A model generated the notes under the pieces. The model saw only the letters and a list, made by a program, of their open reading frames with translations, was not told the DNA's origin and did not search any database. From NCBI GenBank assembly GCA_017649605.1, contig JAGCGL010000049.1:1-64000 (forward strand): DNA of 64,000 nt, in the 5' to 3' direction. The position numbers and the translations under genes are program-made. Positions 58,399 to 64,000 of the stretch are shown here, one piece after another (the stretch's first letter is position 1; each line of letters starts with the position of its first letter). The DNA comes from Spirochaetia bacterium. Its GTDB lineage: Bacteria; Spirochaetota; Spirochaetia; CADAEX01.

Positions 58399-59517
58399 TT
58401 ATTCTACATAAATCCGCGGTACCCTTGGGTTGATGTTGCAAAGAAGCTCGTAGGAGATAGTATTGCAGATATCGGCAGCCTCAAAGGCATCCATCGCATT
58501 CTCGCCGGCACCGAAGAGGATTACCTCATCATCCGGCTTTACACCATTTGGGTTGGTACCCAGGTCCACCATGAACTGGTCCATGCAGACTCTTCCTGCC
58601 AGCGGATAGCATTTTCCATTTATACAGACACGCCCTTTGTTGGAGAGAAGCCGGTTATAGCCGTCGGCATACCCTGCCCCGATTACAGCTATTGTGGTAT
58701 CCTCAGGAGCCTGCCAGGTAAAGCCATAGGAGACTTTCTCCCCTTTTCTTATATCCTTGACCTGGAGAACATGGGAAACAAAGTTCATCACCGGCTTAAG
58801 ATCCAGCTTTCCTTCGCATTCCCTGCTGGGAGGATAGCCATAGACCAGGATTCCGGGCCGCACCATATCGAACCAGGTCTCGGGGTACATAAGAATAGCC
58901 CCCGATGCGGCACAGTGGATGACTGGAATGTTTATCCCTGCCCCTTTTATGCTGTCTATTGCCCGCTTGAAGTTATCTATCTGCTTTCTGGTGTCCTGCA
59001 CATCCACATCATCCAGCGTGTCAGAGACTGCAAAGTGGGTGCAGGCTCCGGCCAGCTCCAGATATGGGCTTGAATCGATGTAGCGGGCAAGAGGAAGGGC
59101 ATCCTCCCAGCGGCAGCCGGCACGGCTCATACCAGAATCGACCTTAAGGTGGACTTTAACTTTTTTACCACCCTTTTCTGCAGCCTTCTCCACAGCCTTG
59201 GCATATTCCAGGCAGGAGACAAAAGGCTGGATATCGTATTCCACAACAGCTGAAAGCCCTTCGGTTATACAGCCGCGGTATATAAGAATCGGAAGTTTGA
59301 CCCCAACCTTGCGGAGCCTGATTCCTTCGGATACATCGGCAATTCCCGCCGCATCCACCAGGCCGCTTTTCTCGGCGGCTTTGACAAGCACCACAGACCC
59401 GTGGCCATAGCAGTCGGCCTTGGCAGCCATACAGATCTTACGGCCAGTGACTCTTTTTATCTCCTCAAGGTTATGGAGGAAGTTTGAAACATTGATTTTT
59501 GCGTATGTTACAGGCAT
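58399..59517 (-). CDS. alr: Alanine racemase
   Basis: PLP enzyme making D-alanine for peptidoglycan. The 372-aa protein has the PLP lysine K33 in AAKADCYGHG (usual KANAYGHG), and the second catalytic base Y264 in KVSYGFTW. RMSRAG-type DSGMSRAGCRWE and the VCMDQFMVDLG C-terminal motif are also present. A promoter TTTACA-N17-TAAAAT lies over the end of the upstream MATE gene (59552-59524), ending 6 nt before ATG 59517, so alr may be transcribed from its own leaderless start. Confidence 0.95.
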   Translation of the reverse strand: MPVTYAKINVSNFLHNLEEIKRVTGRKICMAAKADCYGHGSVVLVKAAEKSGLVDAAGIADVSEGIRLRKVGVKLPILIYRGCITEGLSAVVEYDIQPFVSCLEYAKAVEKAAEKGGKKVKVHLKVDSGMSRAGCRWEDALPLARYIDSSPYLELAGACTHFAVSDTLDDVDVQDTRKQIDNFKRAIDSIKGAGINIPVIHCAASGAILMYPETWFDMVRPGILVYGYPPSRECEGKLDLKPVMNFVSHVLQVKDIRKGEKVSYGFTWQAPEDTTIAVIGAGYADGYNRLLSNKGRVCINGKCYPLAGRVCMDQFMVDLGTNPNGVKPDDEVILFGAGENAMDAFEAADICNTISYELLCNINPRVPRIYVE

Positions 59518-59523
59518 AGCTTT

Positions 59524-59552
59524 ATTTTATCAATCTGGAATTGATTTGTAAA
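59524..59552 (-). promoter_or_regulatory. Internal promoter of alr
   Basis: Minus strand: TTTACA (59552-59547), 17-bp spacer, TG-extended TAAAAT (59529-59524), 6 nt before the ATG. The element overlaps the last codons of the MATE gene. Confidence 0.55.
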
Positions 59553-60864
59553 TCTTAAGAAAGTAAAAAATTGCCGCCGCCCCGGTTATTACCCAGGAGA
59601 AAATATAGAGAAGATACAGGGATTCTATAGTCTTGAAGAATGCAAAAACAGTGAATATCCAGATAAGCCTGAACACGCAGGATCCCATGATTATGATAAA
59701 GGATGGTACTAAAGTCTTCCCCAGTCCACGGGCCGCCGCCACAGAGCCGTCCATCAGGGCCGAGATACAGAAGGAGAAGGACATGATGAAAAGCTTTTTC
59801 ATACCGGCATCTATTACTGCGCTGTCGTTGGTGAATATACCTATAAGGGCCCTGCCGTTGGCGTAGAACAGGCCGCCGAGGAGCGCCCCTGCAAAGAAGG
59901 CAATGCCGGTGCTTATAAGGTAGGACTGGAATATCCGCTTTTTGTTCCCAGCACCGTAGTTCTGCCCCACAAATGTGGCTCCTGCTATGTAGAATGCGGC
60001 CATGGTCTGGTACACCAGGATATCGAGCCTGTCCTCGGCGGCGACACCCGCAACTGTGATTGCGCTGAAGGAGTTGACACCCATCTGCACAAAGCTGTTG
60101 GCAAGGGCGAAGACAGAGTGCTGGAGCCCGGCAGGCAGCCCCACCTTAAGTATATGTATGGCACTCTTGCCGTTGAAGTACATCTGCGAAAACTTCACAT
60201 CCAGCTGCGGGGTGCGCCGGAACACAGCATTCAGAACCAGCACCGCAGAGACCCCCTGGCTTAGCGAAGTGGCAAGGGCAACACCTGCTACCCCCATCCC
60301 GAATGCCACAATGAACAGGACATCCAGAGTCACATTTATGATTCCGGCCACCAGCAGGTATAAAAGAGGTCTGCGTGTGTCGCCTATGGCGTTTAAGACT
60401 GCGTTGCCGAAGTTGTACAGAGCCAGTGCCGGCAGCCCCATCATGCAGATGCAGAAATAGAGGACAGCGCTCTCCATAAGCTCAGGCTTGGTGTTCATGG
60501 CAGAGAGCACCGGGCGGCACAGGATTATGCCCAATGCCATAAGGACTATGCCAGAGGCAAGACATACAAAGAATGCGGTGTAGATAGTGGAGTTTCTTAG
60601 GTTATCCCGCTTGGCCCCCACATAGTAGGCTACTATGGCGTTCACACCGCTGGCTATTCCTATGAGCATACCTATGTAGAAGAAGATAGGTGTCGTGGTG
60701 CTTCCTACTGCCCCCAGGGCCGCAGCACCGGCAAAGCGCCCTGCCACCGCCACATCGGCAATGTTGAAAAGCACCTGCAGCATGTTGGTGAATATAAGAG
60801 GCAGACTGAATATTAAAATACCTTTATACAGAGACCCCTGGCAGGGATCCAGAGCTTTGCCCAT
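59530..60864 (-). CDS. MATE-family efflux transporter
   Basis: 444-aa exporter with 12 TM segments in two repeats. It has the family motifs LPLIFTNMLQVLFNIADVAVAG, FAGAAALGAVGSTTPI-like segments, RRPLLYLLVAGIINVTLDVLFI and FVGQNYGAGNKKRIFQSYL. It couples Na+ or H+ entry to drug or metabolite export; the substrate is unknown. Its ATG abuts the stop of the lipoprotein gene upstream. Confidence 0.93.
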   Translation of the reverse strand: MGKALDPCQGSLYKGILIFSLPLIFTNMLQVLFNIADVAVAGRFAGAAALGAVGSTTTPIFFYIGMLIGIASGVNAIVAYYVGAKRDNLRNSTIYTAFFVCLASGIVLMALGIILCRPVLSAMNTKPELMESAVLYFCICMMGLPALALYNFGNAVLNAIGDTRRPLLYLLVAGIINVTLDVLFIVAFGMGVAGVALATSLSQGVSAVLVLNAVFRRTPQLDVKFSQMYFNGKSAIHILKVGLPAGLQHSVFALANSFVQMGVNSFSAITVAGVAAEDRLDILVYQTMAAFYIAGATFVGQNYGAGNKKRIFQSYLISTGIAFFAGALLGGLFYANGRALIGIFTNDSAVIDAGMKKLFIMSFSFCISALMDGSVAAARGLGKTLVPSFIIIMGSCVFRLIWIFTVFAFFKTIESLYLLYIFSWVITGAAAIFYFLKIYKSIPD

Positions 60865-61422
60865 TTACTCTTCGGTTTCTCGCTTCTTCTTTGCAGCCTT
60901 CTTTGCCGCCTTGCGCTGCTCTTTCTCAAGCTTAGCCTTGGCCTTGGCCTCTTTTCGCCTTTCCTTGAACTCTGCCTCGGCAATCTTTTCCTTTGTAGTC
61001 TTCTTGTTGAACAGCCGCTTGAAGAAACCACCCTTCTCCCGTTCCTCGGCTATGTTCTCAAGCCCTTTGTTGGACATCAGAGCAGGCCAGGTTGGATAGT
61101 ATACAGCCTCATCAGTGTTATATTTATCAAGAATCCGGTTGAACCGTTCCTCGGCATCATCAAGCTTACGCTGCTTGAATTTTATGAATGCGATCTCGTA
61201 CTCTGCTTCGATAATCTTGTTCTTCATATCAGGATACCTGCGCATGAACTCCTCGTAGAACTGTATGGCCAGCTTGTACCGGTTCCAGTCTATAACTGCC
61301 TCCTGGGCCTTCTGGAAGAACTCCTCTGGAGTAAGATCCGGGTTGTTCAAGTCTTTCTTCAAGGAATGACATGAGGTGAACAAAAGTACTATCAGCATCA
61401 TAAAAAGTAAAATTCTTTTCAT
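60865..61422 (-). CDS. BamD-like TPR lipoprotein
   Basis: Start ATG 61422 gives MKRILLFMMLIVLLFTSC, a lipoprotein signal with Cys at position 18. The 185-aa protein has two TPR-like units (LTPEEFFQKAQEAVIDWNRY, AIQFYEEFMRRYP and IKFKQRKLDDAEERFNRIL) similar to BamD/ComL of the outer-membrane assembly machine. The region after about residue 120 is strongly Lys/Arg/Glu/Ala-rich, unlike classical BamD. It may instead be a spirochaete-specific envelope protein. Probably co-transcribed with the lipoprotein upstream. Confidence 0.65.
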   Translation of the reverse strand: MKRILLFMMLIVLLFTSCHSLKKDLNNPDLTPEEFFQKAQEAVIDWNRYKLAIQFYEEFMRRYPDMKNKIIEAEYEIAFIKFKQRKLDDAEERFNRILDKYNTDEAVYYPTWPALMSNKGLENIAEEREKGGFFKRLFNKKTTKEKIAEAEFKERRKEAKAKAKLEKEQRKAAKKAAKKKRETEE

Positions 61423-61450
61423 ATTCTTACCATCTTTCATATAATCACAT

Positions 61451-62128
61451 TTAGAAGAAGTAGTAAACCTCCGGCTCAAACTCTTCTCTCTTCTCTGGCG
61501 GAGCAGTCATCTCCTCAAGATTGCCGGAGAAACTCTTAACCTTCCACTTACCGCCATCCTTGGCCATCACAAATTCGCATATACAGTCGCCGTTGCCCAT
61601 AAAGCAGCGGGCTGTGACCTTGGTCTCTCCTCCGGTGGCAATGCTGTTTCCAACCCTTACCTCGGTGGGGAAAAACCTGGAGTTGTGCCACTCCTCAAAA
61701 AGCATGGTCAGCAGAGTACGGTTGTCCTCTGTAAAATAACCCGAAGGGCTTTTGGAAATTTTTCCAGCCCTGTAGTCATCGAAGAACAGAGCAACTGCTG
61801 TCTCGGCCGAATCGTTCTTAAGGCCAGAATCCACAATCTTGCCTATTATAAAGTCCTGCGGCACCACCGGATCAGCCTTTCCAGCCATAAGGAAACGCTT
61901 TTCGCTGTAATTCTCTATGGAAATAACATTCTGGTGGCTTTTCTTCTTGGTACGGGATGCAGTTATGCTCTTTTCTATGCTGTTGACACGATCCTGTTTC
62001 CTTTCCTGAACAGTACTCTCTTTGGTCTCCACAGCGCTCCCGTCAACACCCTTGGTACTGACAGCACGGTTTCCGTCGCAGGAGGCTATAAGGAGAATGA
62101 AAATCAGAAAAGACAACAGTTTTCTCAT
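61451..62128 (-). CDS. Hypothetical lipoprotein
   Basis: Start ATG 62128 gives MRKLLSFLIFILLIASC with lipobox Cys at position 17; the frame runs 12 codons further upstream but the promoter sits there. The 225-aa product has a low-complexity charged region (about 20-70) and a C-terminal domain with NRTLLTMLFEEWHNSRF and WKVKSFSGNLEEM, which looks like an NTF2/lumazine-binding-like fold by pattern only. I do not recognise the family. Likely surface or periplasmic membrane-anchored. Confidence 0.65.
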   Translation of the reverse strand: MRKLLSFLIFILLIASCDGNRAVSTKGVDGSAVETKESTVQERKQDRVNSIEKSITASRTKKKSHQNVISIENYSEKRFLMAGKADPVVPQDFIIGKIVDSGLKNDSAETAVALFFDDYRAGKISKSPSGYFTEDNRTLLTMLFEEWHNSRFFPTEVRVGNSIATGGETKVTARCFMGNGDCICEFVMAKDGGKWKVKSFSGNLEEMTAPPEKREEFEPEVYYFF

Positions 62129-62135
62129 TATATTA

Positions 62136-62164
62136 AATATACCATATAAATAAAACAATGTCAC
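62136..62164 (-). promoter_or_regulatory. Promoter of the lipoprotein gene (leaderless)
   Basis: Minus strand: GTGACA (62164-62159), 17-bp spacer, TG-extended TATATT (62141-62136), 7 nt before ATG 62128. No ribosome-binding site follows. Confidence 0.65.
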
Positions 62165-62187
62165 CCTGAACTTGTTTCAGAGTCTGT
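62160..62187. repeat. REP-like short hairpin
   Basis: CCTGAACTTGTTTCAG forms a short stem (CTGAA / TTCAG). It resembles short extragenic repeats seen in many bacterial genomes. Only one copy was noticed in this window, so its repeat nature is not proven here. Confidence 0.35.
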
Positions 62188-62190
62188 GAG

Positions 62191-62219
62191 TTGACATTGC
62201 TCTTTTTGCGTGGGATAAT
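62191..62219 (+). promoter_or_regulatory. Promoter of the fructose-bisphosphate aldolase gene
   Basis: TTGACA (62191-62196), 17-bp spacer, GATAAT (62214-62219): close to the sigma-70 consensus. The leader is about 25 nt and has TAGGAG before the ATG, in contrast to the leaderless genes. Confidence 0.8.
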
Positions 62220-62249
62220 AATAGAAACAAACAAATAGGAGCGTGCTAA

Positions 62250-63242
62250 ATGACAAGTTACAAAGAGCTTGGCTTGGTGAACACCAGAGAGATGTTCAAG
62301 AAAGCAGTTAAGGAAGCTTATGCAGTTCCTGCATACAACTTCAATAACCTTGAGCAGCTGCAGGCAATAATTCAGGCTTGTGTCGAGACAAAATCACCTG
62401 TAATCATCCAGGTTTCCTCCGGCGCAAGAAAATATGCCAATGCAAACCTTCTCAAGAACATGGCAAAGGGTGCTGTAGAGTATGCACACGAGCTGGGATA
62501 TAATATTCCGATCTGTCTGCACCTGGACCACGGCGACACATTCGAGCTTTGCAAGGACTGTATCGAGAAGGGATTCTCATCTGTAATGATCGACGGTTCA
62601 AGCAAATCATTCGAGGACAACATCGCAATCACAAAGCAGGTTGTAGACTATGCGCATCAGTATGATGTGACTGTAGAGGGAGAGCTGGGAGTTCTGGCCG
62701 GTGTAGAGGATGATGTCGCAGCAGAGAAATCACACTATACAAGACCTGAGGATGTAGAGGAGTTTGTAAAGCGGACAGGCGTTGATTCCCTGGCTATCTC
62801 CATCGGAACATCCCACGGTGCCAACAAATTCCGCCCTGAGCAGTGCACACGGAACGCAGAAGGAATCCTTATTCCTCCTCCACTCCGCCACGACATTCTG
62901 GCCGAAATCGAGAAGAGAATCCCTGGATTCCCTATCGTTCTCCACGGCTCATCATCTGTTCCACAGGAATATGTGAAGATCATCAACACCTACGGCGGAA
63001 AGCTCAAGGACTCTGTAGGTATTCCTGAGTCTGAGCTTCAGAAGGCTGTAAAGTCTGCTGTATGCAAGGTAAACATCGACTCCGACGGAAGACTGGCTAT
63101 GACAGCTGCTATCAGGAAATACCTGGTGGACGATCCTGCAGCATTCGACCCAAGAAAGTATCTTGGCCCGGCACGGGAAGAGCTTAAGAAGCTGTATATG
63201 CACAAGAATATCAATGTTCTGTTCTCAGCCGGCAAGGCTTGA
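62250..63242 (+). CDS. fba: Class II fructose-1,6-bisphosphate aldolase
   Basis: Zinc-dependent glycolytic aldolase, 330 aa. Seen: AVPAYNFNNLEQLQAII, HLDHGDTFELCKDCIEKGFSSVMIDGS (zinc His and catalytic Asp region, given here in part), VEGELGVLAGVEDD, IGTSHGANKF and IVLHGSSSVP (zinc His). VNIDSDGRLAMTAAIR completes the set of phosphate-binding residues. The start follows TAGGAG. It is a single gene between a strong promoter and a strong terminator. Confidence 0.95.
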   Translation: MTSYKELGLVNTREMFKKAVKEAYAVPAYNFNNLEQLQAIIQACVETKSPVIIQVSSGARKYANANLLKNMAKGAVEYAHELGYNIPICLHLDHGDTFELCKDCIEKGFSSVMIDGSSKSFEDNIAITKQVVDYAHQYDVTVEGELGVLAGVEDDVAAEKSHYTRPEDVEEFVKRTGVDSLAISIGTSHGANKFRPEQCTRNAEGILIPPPLRHDILAEIEKRIPGFPIVLHGSSSVPQEYVKIINTYGGKLKDSVGIPESELQKAVKSAVCKVNIDSDGRLAMTAAIRKYLVDDPAAFDPRKYLGPAREELKKLYMHKNINVLFSAGKA

Positions 63243-63267
63243 TTCAGACAGTACGCAATGAAAGAAT

Positions 63268-63303
63268 AAAAAAGCCATCCTCCAGGGGATGGCTTTTCTT
63301 TTT
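63268..63303. terminator. Terminator between fba and the ABC ATPase gene
   Basis: Stem AAAAGCCATCC / GGATGGCTTTT with T-rich and A-rich flanks, usable in both directions for the two convergent genes. Confidence 0.88.
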
Positions 63304-63318
63304 ATGCAGGGCTTTCAG

Positions 63319-64000
63319 TTAAAGCACTGCTTTAAGGAACTGCTGGAGCCGTTCGCACTTAGGGTGCTCGAAGATCTCCTGTGGGGTCCCCTCCTCAGCT
63401 ATGACACCGCCATCTATAAAGAGGACACGGTCTGCCACTTCCCGGGCAAAACCCATCTCGTGGGTAACCACAGCCATGGTCATTCCAGCCTTGGCCAGAT
63501 CCTTCATTACATTGAGAACCTCTCCTACCATCTCGGGGTCCAGTGCCGATGTAGGCTCGTCGAAGAGCATTACATCAGGATTCATTGCCAGTGACCGTAC
63601 AATAGCTATACGCTGCTTCTGGCCGCCCGAACAGGTTGAAGGATATTTATCCGCCTTGTCCTCAAGGCCGACTCTCTTAAGAAGATCGATGGCAATTTTC
63701 TTAGCCTCCTCCTCGCTCTTAAGATTCAGGGTCACCGGGGCAAGCATAAGATTCTGCAGGATTGTAAGGTGCGGGAACAGGTTGAAGTGCTGGAACACCA
63801 TTCCCATCTTCTGACGTGCCTTGTCCAGATCGGTCTTGGGGTCGGTCAGGTTGATTCCCTCGAAAGTTATACTTCCTCCGGTAGGAGTCTCCAGCATGTT
63901 AAGACACCGCAGGAATGTCGATTTACCGCATCCTGATGGGCCTATTATTACAATCTTTTCTCCCCGGCGGATATCCAGGCAGATATCCTCAAGTACATTG
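63319..64000 (-). CDS. Amino-acid ABC transporter ATPase (partial, 5' end outside window)
   Basis: ATPase of the polar amino-acid uptake family (GlnQ/HisP-like). About 226 codons are visible. Walker [10 protein letters not shown] lies at about 63940-63914, then Q-loop [15 protein letters not shown], Walker [17 protein letters not shown] and switch region [17 protein letters not shown]. The signature motif is [12 protein letters not shown] instead of the usual LSGGQQQR, a Leu-to-Cys difference. The start codon and the partner permease and binding protein lie beyond the window. Confidence 0.92.
   Translation of the reverse strand, partial: NVLEDICLDIRRGEKIVIIGPSGCGKSTFLRCLNMLETPTGGSITFEGINLTDPKTDLDKARQKMGMVFQHFNLFPHLTILQNLMLAPVTLNLKSEEEAKKIAIDLLKRVGLEDKADKYPSTCSGGQKQRIAIVRSLAMNPDVMLFDEPTSALDPEMVGEVLNVMKDLAKAGMTMAVVTHEMGFAREVADRVLFIDGGVIAEEGTPQEIFEHPKCERLQQFLKAVL

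Overview
The window looks like part of a spirochaete chromosome, probably a Treponema-like or related host-associated anaerobe. The main reason is gene order: a division and cell-wall cluster runs without interruption into xerD, dprA, topA, xerC, hslV, hslU and then fliF-fliG-fliH-fliI, an arrangement I associate with Treponema. Rubrerythrin with a Fur/PerR regulator, a family-5 ABC importer and many oxygen-sensitive enzyme families fit an anaerobe. The exact genus cannot be read from the sequence.

Layout. 1-18.9 kb (minus strand): mraZ-rsmH-ftsL-murF-mraY-ftsW-ftsQ-ftsA-ftsZ-xerD-dprA-topA-xerC-hslV-hslU-fliF-fliG-fliH-fliI, tightly packed and mostly overlapping. The promoter and four MraZ boxes sit upstream of mraZ. 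19.1-22.9 kb (plus): hisS and an HrpA-like helicase. 22.9-29.8 kb: an accessory, defence-like stretch holding a VapBC toxin-antitoxin pair, an orphan vsr, an Rpn-type nuclease, an AT-rich nuclease-ATPase fusion with a small partner gene, a MutT-like Nudix gene, a DUF2971 gene and an ADP-ribosylglycohydrolase with an in-frame amber codon. 29.9-43.2 kb: housekeeping and metabolism, namely a MOP-family transporter, PerR-like regulator, rubrerythrin, peptidase F, an antiporter with an EIIA domain, three tRNAs, TatD, a HAD phosphatase, a glycerol-3-phosphate oxidation operon and a DMT transporter. 43.2-45.2 kb: a truncated phage/ICE-type polyvalent protein. 45.3-56.1 kb (plus): a catabolic and uptake locus with a hydroxyacid dehydrogenase, class II aldolase, five-gene ABC importer and three tandem TIM-barrel isomerase paralogues. 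A convergent YesM/AraC-type two-component system lies next to it (56.1-58.4 kb). 58.4-64 kb: alr, a MATE exporter, two lipoproteins, fructose-bisphosphate aldolase and a partial amino-acid ABC ATPase.

Three observations stand out. First, the flagellar block looks reduced: FliF keeps both membrane segments, RBM1, RBM2 and the FliG-binding tail but lacks the whole RBM3/collar region, FliG has lost several torque-surface charges, and flgB-flgC-fliE are absent from their usual place before fliF. This could be a vestigial or repurposed MS-ring/C-ring/export module. Second, many first-in-operon genes have a recognisable -10 hexamer ending only 6-10 nt before the start codon and no Shine-Dalgarno sequence, pointing to common leaderless transcription. 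Third, two promoters of the 45-56 kb locus share a 31-bp box (30/31 identical) at identical spacing from the -10, a likely operator for the adjacent response regulator.

No stretch longer than about 300 bases lacks a gene; the largest non-coding gaps are the mraZ/hisS divergent promoter region (about 200 bp) and the tRNA cluster flanks.
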